Shown: positions 15,883-25,441 of the stretch, in pieces
Numbering within the stretch: position 1 is the stretch's first letter
Layout of the letters: each line of letters starts with the position of its first letter
NCBI RefSeq assembly: GCF_002368415.1
Contig: NZ_AP018290.1
Span: 6,275,614-6,339,613 of the forward strand
Reading direction: 5' to 3'
Length of the DNA stretch: 64,000 nucleotides
Source of the DNA: Calothrix sp. NIES-4105
GTDB taxonomy: Bacteria; Cyanobacteriota; Cyanobacteriia; Cyanobacteriales; Nostocaceae
Position numbers and translations under genes: made by a program
The notes under the pieces: generated by a model
Databases searched by the model: none
Told to the model about the DNA's origin: nothing
Seen by the model: only the letters and a program-made list of their open reading frames with translations

Positions 15883-17584
15883 AGTTGGCAAATTGGCTTA
15901 AGTTGTGTTTTCGCCATTTTGCATCTGCTTTGCGATTTGTTCGCAGTTCTAATACACGAATTCCTTTAGTTGGTAATGGGTTTAATTTTTCTTTTAATAA
16001 ATTCCATGATGTTATTAATTCATGCTCGATGTTATATGTAGCGCAGAGTTTTGCGAAGTCTATATCTTGGGGTGTGGCGAATAACTCTTCAAATGGGGGT
16101 TCAAATTGAGAAATAGGAAGCATTTCAAAAATGCCTCCACCGTTGTTATTAATAAGAATTATTGTCAAATGCCCAATAAGTTTATTTCTAATTAAAAACC
16201 CGTTTGTGTCATGCAGCAAGGCTAAATCCCCTGTGAGCATAACGCTGCTTTGATTACGGTGTGCAATTCCTAAAGCTGTTGATAAAGTGCCATCGATACC
16301 ATTGGCGCCTCTGTTTACAAATATCTCAATACCAAGATTGTTGGGCTTCCAGAAAAATTCAACGTCGCGCACGGGCATACTATTAGCGATAAATAAAGGT
16401 GTTTTGGGTGGTAGTATTTGTGAAAGTAACCAGGCAGCTTTACCTTCAAATTCGCTCTCTTGTTCAAGTGTTCTATCAAGTACAGCGCGCGTTTTGGCTT
16501 CGAGATGGCGCCATTGTTCTAGGTAAGCATTAGGTGGAAAAGAAGGAATGGAAGTTAACTCAGAAATATCGAGTCGCAGGTGTGTGGTATTAAGATGGAG
16601 AGAATCAAGATTGCGAGATGTTTTGTCTATTATTATTAGTCGCGGTTGATACTGTAACCAAGTGCGTAATTCTTTACTAGTTGGCATTTCACCAATCAGA
16701 ATAACTACTTCGGGTGCAAGAAGAACTCGATGGTGGGGATGACGAAGAATTGCATCGTAAGTAGAGATTATATAAGGATTTAAGTGAGCGTGGTTACGAA
16801 CTGGCGAGAGTCCTTCGGCTAGAACTGGAAAATTTAAAGCGCGCGCTAGGTTGGCAATACTATTACAATACTGCTCGCTCTGGGTCGGTTGAGCAACTCC
16901 GGCAATAATAATACCTCGTCTTGAGATCGGGGGTAAGCCAGAAGAGTAAGAGGGTAAGGATATGGGTTGAATGTGGCACCAAAAGTCTTCGTTTGTTACC
17001 TTTGATTGTAAATCAGTTAAATCAACACCATCAGGAATAGGGGCGAGAGGGTCGCGAAAGGGTATGTTCAAATGTACGGCGCTTCCTTGAGGAAATATAC
17101 AGCGCTCATAAGCATGAATTACTGTTTGTCGTAAATATGTTAATAAACTTATAGAGGCGCTTGGGACTACTAGTTCTGCTTGCCAGTTAGGATAATCACC
17201 GTATAGTTTTACTTGGTCGATGGTTTGCCCGGAGTGGCAAAAGCGCAGTTCTTGCGGTCTATCAGCAGTCAGTAACAATAGCGGCACACAACTTTCTTTT
17301 GCTTCAATGACCGCCGGGTAAAAATTTGCTCCTGCTGTTCCCGAAGTGCAGACAACTGCTACAGGTTTATGCGTCGCTTTTGCCCTTCCTAATGCAAAAA
17401 ATGCCGCTGAACGTTCATCGAGAATAGGAATCACTTCAATATCTGGCGCCAAAGCAAATGCAACAGCTAGAGGAGTTGAGCGCGAACCAGGACAAATCAC
17501 AGCACAAGTTAACCCTAATCTTTTTAAGGTTTCAACAAGCACAAAAGACCAAAGTTCATTTGTATTACTAAAATTAAATGACAT
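15881..17584 (-). CDS. menD: SEPHCHC synthase
   Basis: A 567-residue thiamine-diphosphate enzyme that joins isochorismate and 2-oxoglutarate to make 2-succinyl-5-enolpyruvyl-6-hydroxy-3-cyclohexene-1-carboxylate, an early step of phylloquinone synthesis. The substrate-binding start ICPGSRSTPLAVAF is seen. So is the ThDP/magnesium region GDLALLHDTNGF with LINNNGGGIFEMLP about 25 residues later, and VNRGANGIDGTLSTALG before it. Length is normal. It is cytoplasmic. It is the 5'-most of no clear operon; folB is divergent 110 bp away. Confidence 0.97.
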   Translation of the reverse strand: MSFNFSNTNELWSFVLVETLKRLGLTCAVICPGSRSTPLAVAFALAPDIEVIPILDERSAAFFALGRAKATHKPVAVVCTSGTAGANFYPAVIEAKESCVPLLLLTADRPQELRFCHSGQTIDQVKLYGDYPNWQAELVVPSASISLLTYLRQTVIHAYERCIFPQGSAVHLNIPFRDPLAPIPDGVDLTDLQSKVTNEDFWCHIQPISLPSYSSGLPPISRRGIIIAGVAQPTQSEQYCNSIANLARALNFPVLAEGLSPVRNHAHLNPYIISTYDAILRHPHHRVLLAPEVVILIGEMPTSKELRTWLQYQPRLIIIDKTSRNLDSLHLNTTHLRLDISELTSIPSFPPNAYLEQWRHLEAKTRAVLDRTLEQESEFEGKAAWLLSQILPPKTPLFIANSMPVRDVEFFWKPNNLGIEIFVNRGANGIDGTLSTALGIAHRNQSSVMLTGDLALLHDTNGFLIRNKLIGHLTIILINNNGGGIFEMLPISQFEPPFEELFATPQDIDFAKLCATYNIEHELITSWNLLKEKLNPLPTKGIRVLELRTNRKADAKWRKHNLSQFAN

Positions 17585-17694
17585 TATGGCATTGGTTGAA
17601 TCAATATTGCTTTATCTAGTATCTAGTACTTGATTACCATTACCTAATATTTATTACAATCCAAAATGCTAATTTCACGTTCTTACATACATAT

Positions 17695-18057
17695 ATGGAC
17701 AACATTCATGTTACAGGCATTCGTGCTTATGGCTACACTGGTTATTTAAAGGAGGAGCAAGTGCTAGGGCAATGGTTTGAAGTTGATGTTAAGTTATGGC
17801 TAGATATTTCTAAAGCGGGAAAAACAGATGCTATCGAGGACACTCTCGATTACCGTACCGTTATTAGTTTAGTGAAGCATATTATACAAACATCTCAGTT
17901 CGCACTGATTGAAAAGCTAATTACAACAATTGCGGACTCAATCTTAGCTGAGTGTAATTCTGTTACTCAGGTACAAGTGATTCTCAGTAAACCTGCGGCG
18001 CCTATTCCCGACTTTGGAGGCAAAATTAGTCTCGAAGTGACTCGAAGCAAAGTCTAA
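17695..18057 (+). CDS. folB: Dihydroneopterin aldolase
   Basis: A 120-residue tunnel-fold enzyme of folate synthesis that converts 7,8-dihydroneopterin to 6-hydroxymethyl-dihydropterin and glycolaldehyde. The start GIRAYGYTGYLKEEQVLG matches the family, with the pterin-anchoring Glu73 in ALIEKL and the catalytic Lys99 in LSKPAAPIPD. Length is typical. It is followed by a strong terminator, so it is the last gene of its transcript. Confidence 0.95.
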   Translation: MDNIHVTGIRAYGYTGYLKEEQVLGQWFEVDVKLWLDISKAGKTDAIEDTLDYRTVISLVKHIIQTSQFALIEKLITTIADSILAECNSVTQVQVILSKPAAPIPDFGGKISLEVTRSKV

Positions 18058-18070
18058 AGTTTTATTACCT

Positions 18071-18100
18071 AACCGGGCTTATAATAAACCCGGTTTTTTT
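18071..18100 (+). terminator. Rho-independent terminator of folB
   Basis: The stem AACCGGG / CCCGGTT with an 11-base loop is followed by seven T residues, 14 bp after the folB stop. Confidence 0.92.
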
Positions 18101-18557
18101 GATACACAAAAACTGTATTTTTAATACCACTTTTTACTAGTAAACCTTTACTTAATATTTCTTTAATGTCTGATTGATGTTTTTTTTGTTAAGCAGTATA
18201 TAAATCCGCACATAACCAGCTTTAATGTGAATATAATAGTTTTTATCCAGCTAAGTAAAAACCGAACCTCTTTGTATTTTTTAGATAATAACAACTTACC
18301 TAACTATGATATTTTTTATACAACCAGCTACTAGATGTAACTTTAAAAGTTTGCTAATAATTGCATATATCAATTTAAAGTAGGTGACGAAATTAACGGT
18401 TTAACAAAATTATGTTTGTTTAATATGATAGTAGGCTTGCCTTTGTGCAAATCAGTGATGCAAGCGCTCTTAGATTGATTATGATAGAATTAATCTCCCC
18501 AATATCAGGTTCACACTGTTAATCGAGTCTGAACCGATTCAAGCAGGTAATTTTAGC
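18101..18557. other. 457-bp AT-rich leader region of the REC-PAS-GGDEF gene
   Basis: Long AT-rich DNA with no open frame. A weak hairpin GCTTGC / GCAAGC occurs at about 18435-18470, roughly 90 bp before the gene, and could lie in its 5' leader. I see no recognised riboswitch. Confidence 0.45.
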
Positions 18558-19841
18558 ATGGACTGCCCCAAAATCCTAGTTGTAGAGGACTCCAGAGTTC
18601 TCGCTATAGATATTAGGAATAGTTTGCACAATGCCGGATATGCGGTTTTAGATGTAACAGACTCAGTTGTTGAAGCAATTCAAAAAGTTACAGAAACGCA
18701 ACCGAATCTAGTGCTAATAGATACCTGTTTAGCTGGGGATGTTGATGTTATCGAAGCCGGTGATGTTATCCGGAAAAACTTTCATATCCCAGTATTATAT
18801 TTAATGGAGCATACGGTACAACCCAATTTATATCAAAATCGATTGGATGAACCGTTTAGCTATATATTTAAGCCCTTTACTCAAAAAGATTTACATAACG
18901 CTGTGGAAATGGCACTTTATAAACATCATATTGAGACAAAATTTGAGACAGAACTTTCTAGGATACTGACAGCTATTAACAGTATGGGTAGTGCTGTAGT
19001 TATTACTGATATCAGTGGACAAGTGCAAGTAATGAACCGAATTGCAGAAGCTCTAACTGGTTGGAAAGAAGAAGAAGTTATTGGAAAGCACATCACGCAC
19101 GTATTGAACTTAGTAGATAACGATACAGGAGAAGAATTAGACTACTTAGTCAGGCAAGCCCTGACGCAGGGTAAAGTTTTAAATTTGCCAGATAACTGTA
19201 TGTTAATCAACAAAAATGGTGATTCGATCCCCGTTGGCGATAACGTTGCTCCAATTCGCGACTCAGACGGCAATATTACAGGCGCCGTTTTGGTGTTTCA
19301 AGATATATCGCAGCGCAAACAAATGGAAGCGCGTTTGGTTCGTAACGCTTTTTACGATGCACTAACGTCATTACCAAATCGAGTTTTATTCTTAGACCGC
19401 TTAAGACAAGCTTTCGAGCGTGCGAAAAGAAGAAATAATTATCAATTTGCCGTCATGTTTTTAGATTTGGACGGTTTTAAAGCAATTAATGACCGTTACG
19501 GGCATTCTATGGGAGATAATTTACTAGTTGAAGCCGCGCGGCGATTAAACTCGTGTTTGCGAAGTGGTGATACAGTTGCTCGGTTTGGAGGTGATGAATT
19601 TGCCGTGCTATTGGAAGATGTCAAGGACGTAAGCTTGGCAACAAATGTAGCTAAACGTATTCAAGAATCTCTCAAACAACCATTATCCCTCAACGGACAC
19701 GAGATTACTACTACCGCGAGTATTGGAATTGCTTTAAGTTCAAAAAAACATGAAGAACCCGGACATTTACTCCATGATGCGGATATTGCAATGTACCGTG
19801 CCAAGCAGCAAGGAAAAGCAAAGTTTGCAGTATCAAGTTAA
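18558..19841 (+). CDS. REC-PAS-GGDEF diguanylate cyclase
   Basis: A 427-residue protein. A receiver domain (1-120) has Glu10, Asp11 and phosphoacceptor Asp55 in LVLIDTCLAG, and the conserved Lys in IFKPFTQKDL. A PAS domain (about 130-245) contains ITDISGQVQVMNRIAEALTG. The GGDEF domain (about 255-425) has an intact RFGGDEFAVLLED and an upstream RSGD inhibitory I-site. It should make cyclic di-GMP from GTP with product feedback, controlled by phosphorylation and the PAS input. No partner kinase is adjacent. A 12-bp tandem repeat covers its stop codon. Confidence 0.93.
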   Translation: MDCPKILVVEDSRVLAIDIRNSLHNAGYAVLDVTDSVVEAIQKVTETQPNLVLIDTCLAGDVDVIEAGDVIRKNFHIPVLYLMEHTVQPNLYQNRLDEPFSYIFKPFTQKDLHNAVEMALYKHHIETKFETELSRILTAINSMGSAVVITDISGQVQVMNRIAEALTGWKEEEVIGKHITHVLNLVDNDTGEELDYLVRQALTQGKVLNLPDNCMLINKNGDSIPVGDNVAPIRDSDGNITGAVLVFQDISQRKQMEARLVRNAFYDALTSLPNRVLFLDRLRQAFERAKRRNNYQFAVMFLDLDGFKAINDRYGHSMGDNLLVEAARRLNSCLRSGDTVARFGGDEFAVLLEDVKDVSLATNVAKRIQESLKQPLSLNGHEITTTASIGIALSSKKHEEPGHLLHDADIAMYRAKQQGKAKFAVSS

Positions 19842-19870
19842 TTGGCAAGTTAATTGGCAAGTTAATGGGA
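19835..19870. repeat. Three tandem copies of AAGTTAATTGGC
   Basis: Two perfect 12-bp copies and a third partial copy run through the stop codon of the GGDEF gene and into the end of the convergent DUF3352 gene. This looks like local slippage. Confidence 0.85.
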
Positions 19871-21769
19871 AGTTATTGAAGAGCTGGTTTGTTTAAGCGT
19901 TGGCGCCAATGTTACCAAAAAGTCAAACTGTTCTCCCAATTGTTCTGGTTGGTTAATTTTACTAGTAGTCGCAGAAAGACTCCTGACAGAACCAGCAGCT
20001 TGTTTGAACACTTTGAAATACTCATTACTTTGGTACTCTTGCGGAACAAAACCATAAATCCAAGATAGGAAAGACCCAGTATTTACGTAAAAATATCCTT
20101 GATTAGGATAAGGGAGTGAGCTTGTAGCGTTAGAGAAATTATAAGTTGAAGCAAGCGGCGCCTTGGGTCGAGGAACCAAATCAGCCATTGCTCCAGACCC
20201 ACTCGTGACTATTAAAGTATCTTTATCTACCCAACTCAGGGCAAATAAACTCTTCGAGGAATCTTTACCGGGAGTCCAAGTAGTTACAGCTTGACCTTTA
20301 ATATCAATGTTTTTTGCTACTACTTCACCATTAGTACTAGTTTTAATTAAATCTCCCAACTTAGTAAGAGTCTTTTCAGCAAGATTACGATTAGTTGTTT
20401 TGACAACTAAACCAATACCCAAATTAAAATTAGGACTAATAGTGTTAAAAAATCCTCCTTTGGTGGGATACATAAAAAATCCATATTCCCCATCCATCCA
20501 ACCAATGATTTCTTTGTCAAAATCTAAACCAGTTGCTAATTTAACCAATTCACGAAATCCTTTCAAACCATTATTGAATTCGGGTATCGAAGCACTTAGA
20601 ATAGTTGCTAGTGTCTGCCACTGTAAGCTAATATTGCTACCTGTCAAAGCCGAATATGTAGCACCAGGCATTCGCGAGGTAATTTTATCTTCAATCTTTG
20701 CTGACTTCGACTTGTTCGGATTTAAGAAAGTTTGAACTTGAAAACGTAAACCTTCAGGTTGTGGTGCGAGTGAGCTATAAATACTTTTGTATTGCTTATA
20801 TTGTTCTGGTTTAAATGCTTTTGAATCCAATATACCTTTAAAATCTTTAAACTCATCAGATTTAAACACGTCTTTAATTAAATCATTAAACAGAACCATG
20901 TACTCATATGGATTTTGATACATTGAATACAATGCTTGAGTGCCTTGGCGCCGAGTAAAGTCTTTAAATTCAGGTTTTTGTCCAATTATCCCAACATTTG
21001 CGCTTTTTGTATCGACTAACCGTTCGATTGGTTTAGCGCTAAAACTTAAAGCAACATATCCATTCAAAGATGCTATTACTAAAGTATTCGGTTCTGATAT
21101 TTCAGGACTAGGCAATTTAGTGGGAATAGATTTAGTTTTAAATGCGGTAACTGGTTCAGTTTTCGCAGGGGAAATATCTATCTCGTAGATAGTGGCATCT
21201 TTATATTTCTTGACTTTGACTTTAGATTTGTCCTGTTCTATTATATCAATCAACGATTGCAGGCGCCTCATATCGCGAATTGGAGCTACAACAACAAGGC
21301 TAGACTCTATTGTTGCAGTTTGATTTGTGACTTTTGGCAAAAACCCGACCCCTACTTCTTCCCCTAACCACGATTGTACATCTCGAACATAATCAAAATT
21401 TATGTTGGCATCTTTTGGGATTAACTGCGATATCCCCTGTTGTACCATATGAAACAGGTGAAAACGGTTTAAACTTCCCCATGTTTCTGAAGATGTATTA
21501 AAGGAAACAAGAAGTGGAGTATCTTTCGGAAAAAAATCTGTAATCTCAGCTACTCTAGGAGTTGTTTCAATTGGCTGTTCTTGTTCAGGTCGTGCAGCAA
21601 CAAGCTTTTTTTCTAGAAACGCAATCGTATTTTTGAACGTGCGAAGATGTGTTGATTTTACTTGTTTAACTGGAGTCGATGTATTATTTACAACCTTTGC
21701 ATTTACCGTTGGAACATACAACAACGCGCACACGGCGCCTGCCATCCCGATTTTTATAAACTTTTTCAT
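19862..21769 (-). CDS. DUF3352 secreted protein
   Basis: A 635-residue protein with a signal peptide (KKFIKIGMAGAVCALLYVP, cleavage near VNA). The rest matches the cyanobacterial DUF3352 pattern: a start such as FFPKDTPLLVSFNTSSETW, repeated blocks on cell-surface-like beta sequence (TATIESSLVVVAPIRDM, WVDKDTLIVTSGSGAM) and the end FYVNTGSFLSWIYGFVPQE. The family has no known activity. It is exported, probably to the periplasm or cell surface. It stands alone on its strand. Confidence 0.85.
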   Translation of the reverse strand: MKKFIKIGMAGAVCALLYVPTVNAKVVNNTSTPVKQVKSTHLRTFKNTIAFLEKKLVAARPEQEQPIETTPRVAEITDFFPKDTPLLVSFNTSSETWGSLNRFHLFHMVQQGISQLIPKDANINFDYVRDVQSWLGEEVGVGFLPKVTNQTATIESSLVVVAPIRDMRRLQSLIDIIEQDKSKVKVKKYKDATIYEIDISPAKTEPVTAFKTKSIPTKLPSPEISEPNTLVIASLNGYVALSFSAKPIERLVDTKSANVGIIGQKPEFKDFTRRQGTQALYSMYQNPYEYMVLFNDLIKDVFKSDEFKDFKGILDSKAFKPEQYKQYKSIYSSLAPQPEGLRFQVQTFLNPNKSKSAKIEDKITSRMPGATYSALTGSNISLQWQTLATILSASIPEFNNGLKGFRELVKLATGLDFDKEIIGWMDGEYGFFMYPTKGGFFNTISPNFNLGIGLVVKTTNRNLAEKTLTKLGDLIKTSTNGEVVAKNIDIKGQAVTTWTPGKDSSKSLFALSWVDKDTLIVTSGSGAMADLVPRPKAPLASTYNFSNATSSLPYPNQGYFYVNTGSFLSWIYGFVPQEYQSNEYFKVFKQAAGSVRSLSATTSKINQPEQLGEQFDFLVTLAPTLKQTSSSITSH

Positions 21770-21940
21770 ATGACTGGATTAGTTTTGTTAAAGTATCTAT
21801 TTTTTTACTAACACAAAAAAATACATATTACTTTAGTAAATATGCGTAGACTCAGATATTGTATTTTATAATAATCAACGAGTAATTACTAGATATGCTG
21901 GTAACTAATGTCACAATCGTTATTAATTCTTTCTTTCTTT

Positions 21941-21967
21941 CTTTGTGTCCTTTGTGTCTTTGTGGTT
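21941..21967. repeat. AACCACAAAG-family repeat arm (reverse orientation)
   Basis: CTTTGTGTCCTTTGTGTCTTTGTGGTT, written in two pieces here (CTTTGTGTCC, TTTGTGTCTTTGTGGTT), preceded by TTCTTTCTTTCTTT. It is a single arm lying in the 275-bp spacer upstream of the DUF3352 gene. Confidence 0.75.
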
Positions 21968-22044
21968 TATTCCTATACCCCTCTGTGGTAAAAAGAATGG
22001 CCTGACTGCACAGTTCGTATGCCTATGCTACAAATACAAAAATG

Positions 22045-23220
22045 CTACGAATTTATAAATTTATGTAGAGATTTTTGTATATCAGGTTGCTGCATGTAAA
22101 CTTGGGCAGCTTCGAGTAAGTTAGCAATGTTTTCTGGACTTACGTCGTCGATATCATCACTCAGACGCTTTCCTGTAAGTTCTCTGTCGAGCTTAAATTG
22201 TAGTCTTAGTATGCGCCGATGAGCTATTTGCTTAGTTATATACTCGTATATTTCAGATGAACCGTCAAAAAGTATACCAATTAAAGGCTGTGCCCATTGA
22301 ATTAAACCCCAGTGTTGAGCTTTTTCAAACGGAATAACGCGCGTGCGTTCCCCGGTTCCAATAGAAAGAACGCGAATGTCTTCAATTGGGTATCCTAATC
22401 TTAATGCTTCGGCAACTGCACAACTTGAGGGGTTATTTGCTGCAACTCCTCCATCGATAGCTGAGTATAGTGATTTTATGGAGTAAATTGAAGTTTTATC
22501 TGGAATTTTGTCCCAAGCTGGATATACTACACCTCGACGAGTTGACCCAATATATTTTTTTATTGTGCGCGTTTGTGAACTACCTGTACCGTTGATAATG
22601 CTGATTTGCATGTTGTTATAGATATTATCTACCGATGCGGCCGCATTATCTAGTATAATTGCATCACTAAATCCATCTTGCGTGGTTCCATTAATTCGTC
22701 TATTGAGTTTGTGTGCGGGGAAATAAGTAGGCGCCGATGCTGAACAAACACAAACTTCCCATAACGGGACGTTTCCATAAGCTTTATCTTGGCGCCAGCT
22801 TTTAAAAAAGATAGGCTCACGCTCGACAGTATCAAAAGATATAATTAATAATAAAGGTGAAGTAATATCAAAAAGTGCTGTATTTCCAAAAACACCTTGT
22901 AAAACTTGAATTAAACCTGCTTCAGAATATTTAGGAGCCGATATACCGTGTTTAAAGATTAAGGGTAAACGTTTAAGAGTAAAGCGCTTTCGATAAGGAA
23001 AAATAATTGAACTTTGCTGTTTATATAAATCTACAATTTCTTCGCTGCTGCGTCCACTCGCTATAGCTGCCGCTAATATAGAACCAGTAGAAGTTCCGGT
23101 AATTAGCTGAAAATACTCATTTAAAGGCGCCTTTATCTCTTTTTCAATAATAGATAGCATTTTCGCTGCCACTATTCCGCGAATTCCACCCCCATCTAAA
23201 CTTAAAATATTAAATGGCAT
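22045..23220 (-). CDS. Patatin-like phospholipase with an inserted beta module
   Basis: A 391-residue patatin-fold lipid acyl hydrolase. The oxyanion motif DGGGIRG (9-15), nucleophile Ser44 in GTSTG (42-46) and catalytic Asp257 in AIDGGVAANNPS form the Ser-Asp dyad. Between them, residues about 178-252 hold an extra segment. It contains NMQISIINGTGSSQTRTIKK, then STRRGVVYPAWDKIPDKTS, resembling the GTGAGQTRTI beta modules seen in phage and surface proteins. The C-terminal KLDRELTGKRLSDDIDD is a cyanobacterial patatin signature as I recall it. The substrate is probably membrane lipid. The next gene on the same strand is ccbP-like, but a terminator separates them. Confidence 0.9.
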   Translation of the reverse strand: MPFNILSLDGGGIRGIVAAKMLSIIEKEIKAPLNEYFQLITGTSTGSILAAAIASGRSSEEIVDLYKQQSSIIFPYRKRFTLKRLPLIFKHGISAPKYSEAGLIQVLQGVFGNTALFDITSPLLLIISFDTVEREPIFFKSWRQDKAYGNVPLWEVCVCSASAPTYFPAHKLNRRINGTTQDGFSDAIILDNAAASVDNIYNNMQISIINGTGSSQTRTIKKYIGSTRRGVVYPAWDKIPDKTSIYSIKSLYSAIDGGVAANNPSSCAVAEALRLGYPIEDIRVLSIGTGERTRVIPFEKAQHWGLIQWAQPLIGILFDGSSEIYEYITKQIAHRRILRLQFKLDRELTGKRLSDDIDDVSPENIANLLEAAQVYMQQPDIQKSLHKFINS

Positions 23221-23292
23221 AAGTTACTAATGTCTCTGCACTTGATATCTTATATCATTTTTAATTTTAGAATTGGATTTCAAATAACAAAG

Positions 23293-23319
23293 AAACCCGG
23301 TAAGTGTATTACCGGGTTT
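23293..23319 (-). terminator. Terminator of the CcbP-like gene
   Basis: A perfect stem AAACCCGGTAA / TTACCGGGTTT with a 5-base loop lies 18 bp past the stop of the CcbP-like gene and is followed by a T-rich stretch on the minus strand. Confidence 0.9.
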
Positions 23320-23336
23320 TAGATTAAGTTTTTGAA

Positions 23337-23714
23337 TTAAAACTTGTAACCTTTAGCTACCCAGTAGTACCAATCATCTAGTGCTTCCTGAGTATCGCTA
23401 TCAGCATCAAGCACCTTTAAGTCAGTCAACCGCGCGATGTCAACATCTTCATCCTTGCCACCGACCTCGACGACTTCCACGAGCATATCGCGTAAGCACT
23501 CTTCCTCGGTTGCCATTGCTAAAACCTCGACATCTTTCTCTGGCGCAGTTCCCTTACGTCCCTTTTTTGCCCATTTGGCATTGAATGGGAAATTTAGGCA
23601 ATCGTCTAGGTAATAATACCACCCCATCGCGCGGTCTTCTTTATCTTCAGCATCAACAAGTATTTCGTTCTTGATGCGTTCCTCACGAGCTTCATCGGTT
23701 TCAACGTCAGACAT
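23337..23714 (-). CDS. CcbP-family calcium-binding protein
   Basis: A 125-residue, very acidic protein. The parts EERIKNEILVDAEDKEDRAM, GWYYYLDDCLNFPFNAKW, VEVLAMATEEECLRDM and DADSDTQEALDDWYYWVAKG match the cyanobacterial calcium-binding CcbP family. In Anabaena, CcbP sequesters calcium, and its loss and its HetR-dependent breakdown accompany heterocyst differentiation. The match to this family is strong by motif; that it plays the same role here is inference. It is a single-gene transcript with its own terminator. Confidence 0.88.
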   Translation of the reverse strand: MSDVETDEAREERIKNEILVDAEDKEDRAMGWYYYLDDCLNFPFNAKWAKKGRKGTAPEKDVEVLAMATEEECLRDMLVEVVEVGGKDEDVDIARLTDLKVLDADSDTQEALDDWYYWVAKGYKF

Positions 23715-23886
23715 TTAAGACACCCCTCCCTTGCATAGCTTAGATTAATGTTTACAGGTTGACACTTGTGGACTTAATCGTAAATAGTAAAAGATTGACG
23801 CACTTAAGCTCAACTAATCTAAAGAAATAGCTGCTTGGATAGCTTGTTCTGTAGCTTGCCGTAGTGCAGGTGTAAAATTAACCCGT

Positions 23887-25086
23887 TCACGGCGCCGGTT
23901 GGCGTTCTCCGTTGTCTTGAGGTTGTGTCATGACTCGACAGTGAAGTCTCGAAAGTTTTTGCACCATACGCGCGGATAGTTTGTTCATGGATACGTTGAG
24001 GGTGTGAAGTTGGTTTATTGCTGGGCATTTTAATAAAGTTTCGGCGCCAAAGTCAGTTAAAGTTCCTTGGGAAAGGTCGAGTACTGCTAGACGTTGAAGT
24101 AGGGGTGAGTTGACTATTGAGAAGGCAATGTTATCTGAGTAATTACTGCTTTTTAGTCCTAGATACTTTAAACTTGGGAATAATTCCCCTGATAAGATAG
24201 GCGCCAGTCGTTGAGTACTTATATCTTGTCCATAATGGAAACTTTCGGCTAGCCATATTTCTAGATATTCGAGTGCTGGTAAATCAAGATTGCTTATATC
24301 GTTTATTGTTTGTGGTTGCACTATAGTGTAACCCGTTTGAATCATCAGAGTTTTAAGGTGTTCGTGTCGCACTTTGTCAAACTGTAGACCCCAACCACCC
24401 CGAAATTGTAAGACTTCTAAGTTTGGATATTTTGTTAATATTGATGTACTGTCACTAAGCAGCAGCCGAGATTTCATATAATTAGCTTCTTGTGCGTCAC
24501 CGTCTCCAATGAATAAGGCTTTTAAATTCGGTAACTTATCACAGGCGCCGCACAATACATTCTCAAAATCTCTATACTGTGTGTCATGCTGCCAGTAATC
24601 ATCCCACATTTTACAAGCTAGAGCTTCAATCTGTGTAGTTTGTGTAGCTTGGAGAAAGCTTTGTAACTGACTTAAGTCAAATTTGTCAGGTTTATTGGCG
24701 GTCATACGATTGAGAATAATGTTATACGCAGTATGTGTAATGCTGAGTTGGGGGTTATAGTTTTGAATATCCCAATGCTGTAAAGTTGTAAAAAACAGCT
24801 TTGGGTGATAATTTAGCAAAGCTTGTTTACCTTTGGCGCCTCCAAAATGGAGTAATAACCTAATTGCATAAAGCTGCACTGCCTCTACATCTTGCAATCT
24901 TTGAATGATTAAATCTATACCAGGCTCACCGTAATTCAACGCATTGTTAAGCGCTGCTATGCGTACTTCTGCGATAGGACTATTAAAACGATTTTTAACA
25001 CCTTCGATACCTCCTAAAACGGCGCCTACTTTTGGAGGTAAGGAATTACTAAGTACGGCATCGAATTCTCTAGGTTGTTGTGGCAT
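23887..25086 (-). CDS. HEAT-plus-LRR protein, STM4015-like, paralogue A
   Basis: A 399-residue protein, one of three paralogues in this window (with 25442 and 32721). The N terminus carries the shared REFDAVLSNSLPPK...AVLGGIEGVKNRF prefix (given here as two pieces) and helical HEAT-like repeats. The C-terminal half is leucine-rich repeats typical of STM4015 proteins (DKLPNLKALFIGDGD, YPNLEVLQFRGGWGL, FPSLKYLGLKSSNYSD). Unlike its paralogues it lacks the (Y/G)RYCSVAE tail and ends in GERQPAP, suggesting a divergent or frameshifted end. Its binding partner is unknown. Confidence 0.82.
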   Translation of the reverse strand: MPQQPREFDAVLSNSLPPKVGAVLGGIEGVKNRFNSPIAEVRIAALNNALNYGEPGIDLIIQRLQDVEAVQLYAIRLLLHFGGAKGKQALLNYHPKLFFTTLQHWDIQNYNPQLSITHTAYNIILNRMTANKPDKFDLSQLQSFLQATQTTQIEALACKMWDDYWQHDTQYRDFENVLCGACDKLPNLKALFIGDGDAQEANYMKSRLLLSDSTSILTKYPNLEVLQFRGGWGLQFDKVRHEHLKTLMIQTGYTIVQPQTINDISNLDLPALEYLEIWLAESFHYGQDISTQRLAPILSGELFPSLKYLGLKSSNYSDNIAFSIVNSPLLQRLAVLDLSQGTLTDFGAETLLKCPAINQLHTLNVSMNKLSARMVQKLSRLHCRVMTQPQDNGERQPAP

Positions 25087-25222
25087 TGCTGTATTTATGA
25101 CAGTGGCTTTATATATTTTTTAAAGGATGTTTGATATTTGATCCCTCCAACAAGAACGCGAGTTCGGGGGGCTAAAAATCTCTCAACTTCGTTAAATTTT
25201 AAGGGCTAAAAACATCTCTTAG

Positions 25223-25425
25223 AGCCACCCCCTTCCACGCGGCTACCGTGTACACACATCTTTAAGAATCGCCTTATTTACCCTCCTTTGTGACCTTTGT
25301 GTCTTTGTGGTTCCTTAAAAAATAAACCACGAAGGCACAAAGAACACAAAGAAAGAGAAGAAAAGTAACCCATGAGAACTTGTGTGTACACCGTAGCTTC
25401 CACGCGGGGGGGTTGGGGGGGATAA
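25223..25425. repeat. Long composite palindrome, copy A
   Basis: An imperfect hairpin about 200 bp long. Its outer arms are CCACGCGGCTACCGTGTACACAC and the complement near 25375-25405, shown here in part (GGCTACCGTGTACACAC / GTGTGTACACCGTAGC). The inner arms are the CTTTGTGTCTTTGTGGTT / AACCACGAAGGCACAAAG family. The same nested layout occurs at 60118-60340. It lies between paralogues A and B of the LRR family. Right-hand boundary is approximate. Confidence 0.8.
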
Positions 25426-25441
25426 ATTTCAATTTATAACA

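Noticed and set aside
18760-18780. Second TCCGGA site
   Set aside because: It lies within the coding part of the REC-PAS-GGDEF gene, with no gene start downstream.
23819-24028. Minus-strand frame of 69 codons at the end of LRR paralogue A
   Set aside because: It is an alternative frame of the 3' end. A nearby frame (ERVNFTPALRQATEQAIQ) looks more protein-like and could be a lost tail, but it is too short to call.
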